Of a stretch of DNA of 64,000 nt, positions 51,114 to 61,759 are shown piece after piece. The translations under genes and the position numbers were made by a program. Positions within the stretch are counted from its first letter, which is position 1. Each line of letters starts with the position of its first letter. Below the pieces are notes generated by a model. That model searched no databases. It saw nothing but the letters and a program-made list of their open reading frames with translations, and was not told the origin of the DNA. The stretch covers positions 45,341,559-45,405,558 of the forward strand of contig NC_057765.1 of assembly GCF_010389155.1 (NCBI RefSeq), read 5' to 3'. Source of the DNA: Erigeron canadensis. Its lineage: Eukaryota > Streptophyta > Magnoliopsida > Asterales > Asteraceae.

Positions 51114-53129
51114 AAGAATCGACTTAGTCTATCCAAATGGAAGGTAAGCTTTTATTGAACATTTTAAACAAAGTACTACAAATCCATACAACATTGGTAC
51201 TCTAGATTAGACCATTTTTGCTATTGGATTAATTTGGCAGGTGGAGAAGTATGAGAATGGTAAGTCACCAGGCATGAGTTCTATGCGGTGTTCCTGGCTA
51301 CCAAGACGTACATGGACCAGAGGGTTCCACCCATTTACCCTATGTTTTTGTCAATCATTATATTGTAGTCAAAAGACGTTATTACATTACATATATGATA
51401 AATTATAGTGACTGCAACTCATTTTGTTACTTATCAGAGTTAAAATTAATCAATTAATCGTACATCATATTGCAGGCTCTATACACCATTGTGGAAAAGA
51501 AGCGCATAGGACATCTGTTAATAGGGAGAATTGGTCTAACTGTGATTGGTAGTGTTGAGTATGGTGGAACTTGGTGTTTGTTTATGCCGCTGTACAAATA
51601 TGTAAAACCCGTATAATAAACAAGACTGATGTTATCATTTATCCAAGATCAGCCAAGCTTCTCTCCCCCCGGTTGAAGTGAAAGTTTCGTTATCAAAGTT
51701 GTATGATTTCATTTTATTAGTGATATATAAATCCAGTAACAGTTGCTTAATGCCTAAATGAAGTACCTTTAACTAGTGTTTAATTTTTAAACTTTATCAT
51801 TGTTTTCTTTTCATAGTTATAAAATAGTGTTAACTGGTGAGAAATAAGTGAATGATTTAAATTTTTCCAAAGTAATTTTTCTTTTAGTTCTTTCTGGATT
51901 TTACAATATAATAATCAAAGTTACAAGGAATATTGGGTGTAAAGCTTACTAATAAACTAGGAAAGGTCACTTTACGGGGACCTCAAATCAATTGTTTATT
52001 TGAAACTTGTTACATTATCTAAAGTATTTACGTAAACTTTTCAACTGGTTAACTAAGAATCACTTTTTCATTCGTATGTTTTGTTTAAAGTGTGCAACAA
52101 ACCATAAAATAACAACAGGATGCAATGTAAGAAAATCTTCAATATATAAGTTGGAAATTTAAGCGAGATGCGATTTTACAAAACCCGAATAGTTGTACAT
52201 GGCGTGGGAACAAAAATATGAAAAAGAAAACCAAGAAATAGCCCCTTGTAGAAACCCCGAACAATATACGATGTGACAAATTTCGAATGGTGGTACGGGG
52301 TGTGATATAACAAATCGTAACTCGTCTCAAGTAGTAAATGTGTGCTAGAAACTTAGAAGTAAGTTGTAATAGAAAACTAAAATGAGATAAGATCTTGCAA
52401 ATGCCTCAATATATTACTCGTAGTTGAGAATTCAAGCGAGATAAATGTAACAAAATGCGAGTAATGGTACGTACATGATGTGACCACATAACGGTTGAAT
52501 AACTTAAAAGGAAAATGTGTGAAAAAAATCAATAAGTAACTCGTAACTAAAAACCTAAACAGGATGCGATGTGACAAAAACCACATAGTAGAATAGAGTG
52601 TAGCTCTATGATAAAGATTTTATTACAAACTAGTACAAGAGATGTGGCTCTCATAAACCACATAGTATCATTTGATTGGCAAATTTTATAACCTGCCAAA
52701 AGTATTAGGTGGTAAAAATTCTATGACGATCTACTCATCTAAGTAATTTTTTATATAGGTGTCCAAATTAGGATATAGACCATAAAAAGTGACTATCTAT
52801 GTAATTTTCTCTTAATTCAATCCCCAAAAGTGACATAAGAATTCTTTTCATTTCACTTAATTTCACTTGATTTTTAAAAAAAAATCTCAATAACATAAAT
52901 AACATCTTTTAGTTTCCTTTCTTTCCTTTCTCATATAAAACTCAAGAACATAGTGTTAGGAGTTTTGGTATATCGGCTTAAACAAGCTTGTGATGGGCTA
53001 GTGAGTCTGCTTTTAAATGTTTTTTACTTGATTCAAATGATTTTGTATAGCTTTAGCGTCTTTGTTCCATGTCTTCGAAATCTTTTTCCGTTTCTTTAGG
53101 CGATAACAGAATGAAAACCCATTTTAACA
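51114..53129. other. ABIL1 3' side and intergenic DNA
   Basis: 51114-51650 is probably ABIL1 3' UTR, possibly spliced. 52130-52620 holds a degenerate tandem pattern with recurring GATGCGATGTGACAAA-like and AGTNGTAC-like words roughly 130-150 bp apart, without coding meaning. No genes are seen. Confidence 0.4.
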
Positions 53130-53250
53130 TCAATTACTTTTACAATCACCACTATTAACGCCCCCACGACTCGTCACCGTCACTGCTACCACCACTACTC
53201 CGTGTCACTACAATCATCGCCGCCGCATTGCGTGGGCATATGACTCATAT
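53130..53250 (+). mobile_element. Helitron 3'-end-like fragment, plus strand
   Basis: The sequence CATCGCCGCCGCATTGCGTG closes a C/T/A-rich stretch of CACCACTA-type repeats that matches, in complement, the subterminal block of the Helitrons in the LCBK2 intron. The terminal CTAG is not preserved. Confidence 0.45.
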
Positions 53251-53279
53251 ATATATATAGACAAAGATCTTGAAAGGAG

Positions 53280-53720
53280 GTTTCTTAATTAGATAAGGAA
53301 AAAAAATTTTGTTTTTTATTTTATTTATTTTGTTACCCTTTTTTTGATATCTATTTTTAAATAATTCATTTTAGAAAAAAACTTGGACAAATTAAATTTT
53401 TTCTAACCCTAATTAGTGAGCTAGACATATAATGTTACGGTAAGAGATTCCCTCTTAAGGATATTAATAATGAGTAGCTGGTGAGGGTGATGAGTCATAG
53501 GAGATGATAAGTGATAAGGGTGATCGGTGATGAGGTGTTTAAACTAACGGGCTCCATCATTAGTTATCATGGCTTCATTAAAGACTCACATGCTTCTACT
53601 ATAGTTTACAGACAAAATTATTTTTAAAACTTTTTAATGAAATGACTTAATTAAAAAAAATGAAAAAGTTCAAAAAAATGGAAAGAAAAAAAATCTCTCC
53701 ACCTTAAGGTGTTTTTTTTA
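53280..53720. repeat. Dispersed repeat A, diverged copy 3
   Basis: Shares with the copies at 1563 and 4282 the order: poly-T, TTAGTGAGCTA, TTAAGGATATTAATAA, GATCGGTGATGAGGTG, an ATCATGGCTTCATTAA segment and an A-rich tail. It is clearly older than the other pair. Confidence 0.5.
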
Positions 53721-54425
53721 AATCTCCATCCCATATAATATAATATAATATAATGTCATACAATATATAATATATTTTTATATATAATATAATCTTTTCA
53801 TCTTTTTATTATAAATAAAGTAGGATTGTTTTCAAAAGTTATTTTTAGAGAAAAGTTGATGTAACAAACTAGAAATTGTATATATACCTTATTTTTCAAA
53901 AAGATAATGTCATATTACAAAAAATATTTCTTTATAATTTAACAATTTCTTTTTAATTTCTTTTCTTTCTTTTCCAATTTAATTTTATCTATTATTTCCT
54001 CTTACGTAGTTTTGACTCGCATTATCACAATTCGCAAGTATGGCCTTTTTTTAATAATTGCACCTTGCATCTTAATATTGTCAACTCTCTTTTTTTTTTC
54101 TTTTTGAAAACCACTTTTATACGTGTATTAATTCAAGGTCCCAAAAGTTTCAAACATATAATATGTATCAGCGTTTTGAATCTTTCAAATGATTGTTATA
54201 TACAAAGTTTTATTAAGTTTGATAATATCAACATAGAAATTTACCTATTTTATATATTTTTATTTTGTATTTATAATAAAACATGTTCTTAACTGTCCAA
54301 ATTGAATCCGGGTTAATTAGCTAGTTAATTATATATAAAAAATAACCCTCGTTTTTCCATACTCAAACGATGGATCAAAATTATCATTTTCTATATTAAC
54401 TAACATAAACATCTTCATTATATAT
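53721..54425. other. AT-rich intergenic, nothing recognised
   Basis: No gene, element end or RNA is seen on either strand. Confidence 0.4.
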
Positions 54426-55013
54426 AAGGATAAGTACAAAAAATAAAAATGAACTTTACTCGATTTCATGTAATTAACAATATTCTTTAAAAACTTTACT
54501 TTTTAGAAAGCATCTTTTGTTTATTAGCAGAAAAAGTAACATCTGATCTGTTAACCTGCTGACGTGTCAGTTTGATTTTTAATTCACGGAATTAGAAATG
54601 AAATTTGGATGAATTCATAGAATTAGCAATGTTATTATTTTAATAATAATAATAATAATAATAATAACAATAATAATAATAATAAGCACTTTTATAAATA
54701 GTAAAAATATAATAATACAATGAATAATTACTTTATATTTTCAAAATAAATCTATTAGAAAAATTAATATTTGATATATATTTAGCATTATATAGTTTCA
54801 GTCATTTAAATTTCTTGCATTAATCTTTATTTTAACTGAAATCTGGATCGCCTCACTGAACTGGTTCATTTATCAGATTGGTGAAGCTTTGCCAGTCATT
54901 GTCATTGACATTGAGATGTCTTCGGGTATCCATACAGTTGGGAATTACATTAAAATTTACTTAAAAATTAATCTAAATATTATTACTATTATTACTATTT
55001 ATAAAAATGGTTG

Positions 55014-55075
<62 letters not shown>

Positions 55076-55602
55076 ATTGAAAATTGCATATATCCCCAAA
55101 TATGCAATCAAAATTAGAAATATCTCCAACTAAAAACTTAAATAACAAATATACTCATTATTTTCTTTTAAACATACATGTTTACCCATCTATACCATCT
55201 AATAAAACAAACCATTCTTTTTTTTCCTTAAACTTTCTATCTTTGGAAACCAAACATACCCTTCACCTTTATTCATCAATTTAAACATTTTCATCTAATA
55301 TACCTATAATACCCTTCATAAAATAATTTACAGTATAAATTCCCCAATATTTAAAAGAATTACAATAACACATTTAACATCAATTACATTTACATTCACC
55401 ACCATTGTCGCCCCCATCACCGTCCCCACTGCTCCCCCCACCACTGTAACCACCACCACCTCTGCTATCACTACCCCCATCAACGTCGAATTGTGCGTGC
55501 ATAAGTCTAGTTTCATCAAATATTAATTTATCTATTAGATTTATTTTGAAAATATAAAGTAATTATTAACTGTATTATTATTATTACTATTTATGAAAGT
55601 GC

Positions 55603-55634
<32 letters not shown>

Positions 55635-55851
55635 TAAAATAATAACATTACTAATTCTGTGAATTCATCCAAAGTTCATTTCTAATTTCGTGAATTAAAA
55701 ATCAAACTGACACATCAGCAGGTTACCAGGGCAGATGATACTTTTTTTGCTAGTAAACAAAAGATTCTTTCTAAAAAGTAAAGCTTTTAAAGGATATTGC
55801 TAACTTCGTAAAATCGAGTAAAATTCATTTTTATTTTCCGCAGTTATCCTT
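54426..55851. mobile_element. Foldback element with arms of about 350 bp, invaded by a Helitron
   Basis: The left arm (54426-54780) and right arm (about 55514-55851) are inverted copies. Both show AAAAATGAAYTTTACTCGAT, TTTAGAAAGNATCTTTTG, AACCTGCTGAYGTGTCAG, TTTTTAATTCACG and TTGGATGAATTCA in mirror order, then ATT/AAT microsatellites and an inner segment TTACTTTATATTTTCAAAAT. Similarity is roughly 85-90% by eye. TA repeats border both ends. The loop contains a (TTA)n tract (55013-55073) and a Helitron 3' end (55507-55510). No transposase is seen. Confidence 0.8.
55360..55510 (+). mobile_element. Helitron 3' end inside the foldback loop
   Basis: A run of CACCAC/CCCCCA-type repeats leads to GTCGAATTGTGCGTGCATAA and CTAG (55507-55510), followed by T. 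The right arm of the foldback resumes exactly after this CTAG, which fixes the 3' boundary. The 5' end should be in 55080-55330 but was not pinned. Confidence 0.6.
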
Positions 55852-56271
55852 TATATATATATAATATAGATATAGATATTTCGACCATTGAAATAATACA
55901 CTACTTCATATTATCATTTTCCTTTACACTCATCACCACACCACCACCGACGCAATCACCATCTCTGTTACCATTGTGTCCATCAAACTGTTGTTGCTAC
56001 CATTATATATAACACAATTAAAGTCTCCTTAGCTACATGAGACTTTAATGTTTTATATTTTAACCATTAAGCTTTTAATTTTTCTATTTTTGCCACAAAA
56101 CCACTAAACCTAATATTTAATGTTTTTTTTATTTATTTTCGCTTTCTATTTTAACCACTAAACTTTTTGTTTTTCTAAATCTGCCACAAAACCACTAGAC
56201 CTAATCTTTAATGTTCTTTTTTTTTAAATTTTCGCTACTAAACTTTTAGTATTTCTATTTTAACCACGAAA

Positions 56272-57010
56272 TTGCTTTTTTCAAATCCAAAGTAATTATT
56301 TTTTTTCCCACTTTGGCCACACAAGTTCCATTTCCTTTTTGTCTTACCACAAACTTTCTACCTAAAATGTTGTATAACCTTTTTTGTCAAAGTGTTCTAA
56401 ATATTTTTGTTATAAGGTAAATCAATATTTAAAAATCTAATGCATGCCTTATGAATTAATTTGTATTAGGAGACTTTTAACTTGATCTTTAATGTTGTTT
56501 TATATTTGCCACTAGCGGCATATCCAATGGTGTAAAATGAAAAGCTTTTTTTATTTTTTGAGAAAAAAAAGTCTTTGTATAATGTTAGACACCATTGGGT
56601 AGGAACAACAAATACTTATTTGATTAAAAGGTTGAGAAACCTTAACCTTTTGATCAAAAGTTTTTTCTTATATGTATAAGAATTAAAAAAAAAAAAAAGT
56701 TTTCAAAAAAGCTTTTTCATTAAAGTGACAACTTTTTAATCAATTAAGTTAATGGAATGATGAGTTAACAAAATAAAAACTTTTAATGACTTAATGTCAT
56801 TGTAGATGTTTTAAGCTTTTAGTGTTTCTATATTCACCACGAAATGTTGAAATTGCTTTAGTCTAATCTAAAGTAATTTTTTTTTTGTCTTGCCACAAAC
56901 TTTCTACCTAAAATGTTGTATGAATTTTTTGCTAAATGTTATAATTAGTTTTGCTATACAGTAAATCAAGATTTTAAAATCTAATGCATGCCTTATGAAT
57001 TAATTTGTAT
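56272..57010. repeat. Direct repeat pair of about 170-200 bp
   Basis: Copy 1 (about 56272-56468) and copy 2 (about 56843-57010) share TTTCTACCTAAAATGTTGTA and GCATGCCTTATGAATTAATT. Before copy 1, a 70-bp motif with GCCACAAAACCACTA recurs about twice (56090-56210). Coding is absent. A Helitron-like end follows directly. Confidence 0.7.
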
Positions 57011-57019
57011 CTAACATAT

Positions 57020-57050
57020 ATGTTTAGTCCCTCTGCGAAGCGAGGGGTTA
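57020..57050 (-). mobile_element. Helitron 3' hairpin-like end, minus strand
   Basis: On the minus strand CCCCTCGCTTCGCAGAGGG is followed by ACTAAAC, a stable hairpin plus a CTAA terminus. The duplicated AT-rich sequence to the left is not part of an element in this orientation unless the element lies to the right and was cut by the LTR-like sequence. Confidence 0.4.
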
Positions 57051-57412
57051 CTGCATGTAAGTCTTTCGGGTCTTGTACTATTATCAAACCAGAGATCGAC
57101 TTAAAGATATGTTGAGGTGCGAAAATTCCTCGAGATAACCCACAGTTTATATATCTACCTTTAAGATGATATAATATATATATCTTTTACGTGATGATAA
57201 ACACTCCGGGAACGGCTCTCCAGACGCACCTTACCTAACACGTGGTAACTTGCAATCTACGAGCCGTTTGGGGGGACGGGTGTGTGTTTGCGGTTCGTGC
57301 ACGAGACGAGTATTACCCACAAGATAAACCGTGTGTGTTCTTAGTTTTCTCTCTCTAGGATTTGCTCGTTTCTCTCTCTACACTCTTGTTGGAACACGCA
57401 TACACACACCCT

Positions 57413-57421
57413 CTATTTATA
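57413..57421 (-). promoter_or_regulatory. TATA box, minus strand
   Basis: TATAAATAG on the minus strand, directly downstream of the palindrome array, with a GAGAGAGAAA-type leader after it. It would drive transcription toward lower coordinates. Confidence 0.5.
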
Positions 57422-57433
57422 GGCAAAGGCTAG

Positions 57434-58046
57434 GAACACGCAAATGGCTGTTTGCGTGTTCTGAAACACGCATGCCCATGCGTGTTTCCAAGCCCAAGCC
57501 CATTAGGGTTATGGCCTGTTTGCGTGTTTCTGTGGACATTGCATACTTTTGCTTGTTTCTACAGAAACTCTCAAACCATTTGAGAGTTCTTGAGAACAAG
57601 CATACTTTTGCTTGTTTCTTAGAAACTCTCAAATGACCATTTGAGTGTTCTTACTTTGACCAAGCAAGACTTTTGCTTGTTCTTAAGAACCCTCAAATAA
57701 CACTTAGGATATAGTGAGTAAATGTCTTTACTGCTGTCAAGACGCAGAACCGACATTGTACTCTGAGTTAATGTCTTTACTGATGTCAAGACGCATAACC
57801 AACATTAACTCAACTAATGCTTTAACTGCTGTAAAGATACGCAGAACTAGCATTAGCCTTCGACACATTCAACTGCTGTAAATACACAGAAACAATGTCG
57901 TCTATATTACCTATTGGAAGTGTGTATATAAGATAATGTTTATACTGCTGTAAATACGCAGCAACACAAATATCTTAACTTCCCTCTGGAAGTACATTAA
58001 GTTAATATCTCAACTGCTGTTAATACGCAGAAACAATATTAACTTA
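57434..58046. repeat. Array of about twelve consecutive hairpins
   Basis: Left half (57434-57700): perfect stems GAACACGCAAA with its complement (57434-57444/57451-57461), GAAACACGCATG with a two-base loop (57463-57474/57477-57488), AACTCTCAAA (57566-57575/57579-57588), AACAAGCA, AACTCTCAAATG (one mismatch) and CAAGCAA. Right half (57720-58046): six units with a near-constant core ACTGCTGTNAAGACGCAGAA, itself with CTGC/GCAG ends, each enclosed by a different self-complementary outer stem: AATGTC, GAGTTAATGT, CTAATGCT, CGACA-ATT, AAGATA and CATTAAGTTAATAT (14 bp perfect). The changing but paired outer stems are seen directly; function is unknown. Confidence 0.85.
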
Positions 58047-58059
58047 ATGACTCTTTACA

Positions 58060-58534
58060 TGTTATGTCTAAAACCTGCAAAATACAAATAATAAACAAAC
58101 ATATAAGCATAAGTTGGATCCCAATTGGCTTTCACAAAATATGTCAGGGTAATATTAAGACAAACGGTAATTACAAGATAAATACAAGACTTGAACTTAT
58201 ACACAGATATACTACACATATCTGGAATGCTCATGTCACTGAGAATCATGCACTAACAGTTACTATATTAGTTAATTATAAAAAAATTGATATAATTTCG
58301 CCGGATATAGATAAATGGGAAAATTTAATATAAATTTATATATAAACTAGTTAATCAACCCGGACATATTAATTATAATTTTGAAATTTCAATATACAAT
58401 ATATTAAAAATATATATATGTAATGTTTGTTATTAAAACATTATAACTTGATAAATCTAATAATTCAACTAACACAATAATAATTTTCAAAATAAAAAAA
58501 AACTAACGCATTAAGTAAAGAAACAAAGACATTT
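58060..58534. other. AT-rich intergenic, nothing recognised
   Basis: No gene or element end is recognised between the LTR-like region and the MULE. Confidence 0.4.
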
Positions 58535-58543
58535 TTAAATAAA

Positions 58544-59630
58544 GGGAAAATTACACTTTTGGTCCCTGAAATTGACACGTTTTTCACTTTTAGTCACTAA
58601 ACTTCAAAAATTGCAAATTATACACTGAACTTGACATGTTTTTTCACTTTTGGTCACTGCGTCAACTTTGTTAGTTTTTCTCCGTTAACTTGCCCAGATT
58701 CGTTAATTTTTTTTCACTTTCCGTACTTCCCATTATTCCATAACTAAAATCGATAATCGGTCCAACTTCAGGTCTTATATGTTGTTTTGACCGATTAGTG
58801 AAAGTACATATTCATTTATTATGTTTTGAAACAAATTTTTTATGTTTACAGTTTACTATCTATTGGTTATATAGTAGTTTGATTAGATGAAATAATTGTT
58901 TTTTTTTTAAACTACGATGAAATAATTGTTATTGAAATTTTTATTTATAAAGATAGATTTAATTAGTGACTATGTTTGAATTTTGAGTCTTCTTATGTCT
59001 ACTTTAACCGTAATTTTTTTTGTGTGTGTTATATAAACTTATATAGTTTTTCTTAATTCATTTTATTAACCATTAATAAACGAAAATAAAAAATGATATT
59101 GTAATGTTTATCTGAAGTAACGTGCTGTAGGTTATTCTGATAATCTATAACGCCTTATTATTTAAACGTAAATATTTTTGTCTGTGTTATATATATTTGT
59201 TATAAACATATAATAATGAACTAATTTTTAAATATATTTTTCATTGATTTAATTTACACCAACTATTATATATTACAAATAAAAATGTTTGGAGTCAAAG
59301 TTAAAAGTAAAATTATACTAAGAAAAAATTAAAATAATAACATTTAAAATTGGACGAATGAGGTATATATAAAAAAATTAGGTAAATTACGCTTTTCATC
59401 ACTGAAGTTTGTCGATTATCGATTTTAGTTATACAATAATGGGAAGGATGAAAAGTGAAAAAAAAACTAACAAATCTGGGCAACTTAATGGAGCAAAACT
59501 AACGAAACTGGGCGATGTGACCAAAAATGAAAAAAAGTGACAAGTTCAGTGTATAATTTGTAATTTTTGAAGTTTAGTGACTAAAAGCGAAAAACATGCT
59601 AAGTTCAGGGACCAAAAGTGTAATTTTCCC
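58544..59630. mobile_element. MULE-type non-autonomous element with 9-bp TSD
   Basis: 1087 bp. Termini are GGGAAAATTACACTTTTGGT on the left and its complement on the right. Inverted arms run about 230 bp with matching landmarks (AAATTATACACTGAACTTG, TCGATAATCG-like and CCATTATT segments). The direct repeat TTAAATAAA flanks both ends exactly (58535-58543 and 59631-59639). The interior is AT-rich with no transposase, so it is non-autonomous. Confidence 0.9.
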
Positions 59631-59639
59631 TTAAATAAA

Positions 59640-60934
59640 TGATTAATATTTTTATTAAACATGTAAAGAGCTATTTCAATTTTATTTATATGAGCATAGT
59701 ACCCGTGCATTGCGGCGAAATTTTATAACTAATTTTGTGGATGAACACATTGGTTACATAATGTGTCAAAATATAGATTATGAGATTCTGTCGATTGTTT
59801 TAAAACCATATAGAAAGATCAATGTTAATTAAATTATAATCAAAGATCAGTTTATTTTTGTGGATTTAATTTATTTGTAAGGGTAATTTCAGTAGTTAGG
59901 AATAGGATAAACAAAACATAAAGTAAATGTGAAGGGTAGTATGAGAATGAAAAATATGCTTAATCTTAATTTCAATACCAAGGGTTAATAGATATGACAT
60001 CATAATCAAATAAAAATTTTTTTAGATAGAAATATGTATTTTACCCATAAAAAACTTTCAAAAAATATTTTCATTATACGAGTAAAAGAAAACATGTACA
60101 GGATCAGATTATCTTTAATATATACAAAAAGAGAACCCTTAATTCAAAAATAAAGTAATCTAGATCTTTTATTAAATTTTCTTCTTAATTCTCCACCCTT
60201 AGATCAAGAGATGACATCATCAGTGATTCAATCTTTAATTAAATACTCTTTTAGTCCTTCAAATATGTATAAAATGTTTCAACAATACATATTATTAATT
60301 AATATTCTACTAATCACATCAAAATTAATAAATCTAACTTTTAGGATACCCTTTAATATGTCTAACTTTTTGAATACCCTTTTTTATCCACATCATCGTC
60401 TATCTTTATTTTATTTTTATTTTGATTTCATATTTGATTTTCTTATAAATCTTCGTATAGATAAGTATTATTAAAAAAATGCGTTCTCTTGATTTGTTAA
60501 CAAATAATTATTGTTTCAAAAAAGCTATGTCGATCAATCTTAAAACTTTTTTAATATTTGATTTTTTAATAAGTGTTAGCATTTATATTTACAGTTGCTA
60601 AATTTGTGTCAAGTCATATTATGATCTATATATGTTCCATTATAGTTTATTTTTTGTATATGATTTCTTACAAATAATTAATAACAAATAATATTGTATT
60701 GGATTATGGTTATAACCTTATGTTATGAAGTATAACTATACACTTTATGATATATAATTAAGGTTGGAGAATAGGGTTTTTATTGTTTATAGTGAATCAT
60801 TGAATGAGTTCATAGGAAATATTGTGACAAACAGCCATTATCGTGATATGAAAAATGTATGAATATTATACATCAACTACACATTAGCATAATAAATATT
60901 ACATATTTGCTTCCATATCACTATATACAATATC
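59640..60934. other. Helitron-associated AT-rich DNA
   Basis: A minus-strand Helitron-like 3' end (CGCCGCAATGCACGGGTACT) sits at about 59696-59715. The rest has no recognisable gene. Part of it may be body of the plus-strand Helitron that ends at 61555. Confidence 0.35.
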
Positions 60935-61264
60935 ATGGCAGATCAAATTGTGTTCGATAAGATGGCTGACATCGATGCATTCAAGGAATTTTGGAACATA
61001 TGTGTTAAAATTGTATCTGGGTTAAAATTGTCTTACTTTGGAAGCAGACATATAAGTACAACCCAAAAGTTGTTCCATTCGAGTCCCTCTTTAATGGAAG
61101 AGGCGTTAGGAAAATAAATAACTTCGCTATGGCTTCATTAATGAAGGTGATTACATGCTTGTGGATCATAGGCATAAAATCAGCTTCTACAAAACCACTA
61201 CTATTTGTGTATCCAATTATCTTGTGGATACCGTGAATCTTTATAACTTTTTATACTATATGTA
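60935..61264 (+). pseudogene. Fragment of an RPA70/DUF223-like OB-fold protein
   Basis: The first frame reads MADQIVFDKMADIDAFKE then FWNICVKIVSGLKLS. Further on, in other frames, RGVRKINNFAM is followed by FINEGDYMLVDHRHKISFYK and TTTICVSNYLVDT. The order fits the N-terminal OB-fold of the plant RPA1-like (DUF223) family, whose members have the pattern FKE-x-NI-x-VKIV and later a GDYR-x-T-x-H-x-YKI-x-F block. Stops and frame changes within 330 bp make it a broken fragment, not a gene. RPA-like genes are typical Helitron passengers, and a Helitron 3' end lies 0.3 kb downstream. Confidence 0.55.
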
Positions 61265-61452
61265 GTTAACTACCTCTATGCATTGGACCAATGTTTTAGC
61301 TTTCAATTTACTGGAAAAAAACGTATGTTGTAATCTTTAAAAATATAATCATTTGTGATACTACGTGAATCTATAAAACACATGTAAGGTGATCAGAAAC
61401 AATTGTCAAATCATAGTCTTTGAAATTATATTTATACCATGGTTGATTTATG

Positions 61453-61587
61453 AATAAAGTCAAATCAAAAGCTTTTAAGTATTTATTATTCTGGCATTTT
61501 TCAATAGCTTTTAAGTATTTATTATACCACTGTGTTAACGCAGGTTATAATCTAGTTACCTTGAAAAGAATAAAGTCAAATCAAAAG
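61453..61587. repeat. 20-bp direct repeat pair and Helitron 3' end upstream of the glycosyltransferase gene
   Basis: GAATAAAGTCAAATCAAAAG occurs at 61453-61472 and 61568-61587. Between them, a short unit with AGCTTTTAAGTATTTATTAT is repeated twice, and GTTAACGCAGGTTATAATCTAG, a plus-strand Helitron-like 3' end, ends at 61555 followed by T. All of this lies within 310 bp of the glycosyltransferase start codon. Confidence 0.7.
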
Positions 61588-61759
61588 AAAAACAAATAGT
61601 CCTTCTGCCATACCTCATTCATTCTCCACTCCACTTGTGTTTCATATAATAATAAAATAAAATATTTTGATCCCTTGTTATTCTTAGCTCAAGAACTATT
61701 AAAAGTTGGGTATTGTGTTCAAGATTTAAGCTTTTTTGAGTTGATAAGAAAGAATGTAA

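Larger units (their letters stand above)
57056..58059 (-). mobile_element. LTR-like promoter region, minus strand (possible solo LTR)
   Basis: Read on the minus strand this looks like an LTR U3-R-U5: a palindrome-rich upstream part (58050-57431), a TATA box TATAAATAG (57421-57413), then a C/T- and GA-rich leader. Bounds are placed at TGTAAG (57056) and at ACA (58059), giving TG...CA, but the flanking five bases do not match, so the ends and the solo-LTR reading are tentative. No primer-binding site or internal coding is seen. Confidence 0.4.

Noticed and set aside
54889..55080. Open frame ending in a long tyrosine run
   Set aside because: Produced by the TTA/TAT microsatellite inside the foldback loop.
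57331..57636. Overlapping open frames on both strands in the hairpin array
   Set aside because: Palindromic DNA yields similar frames on both strands; no homology and no consistent start.
57720..58046. CRISPR-like array of repeats with different spacers
   Set aside because: The variable parts are paired inverted stems, not unique spacers, and this is plant nuclear DNA.
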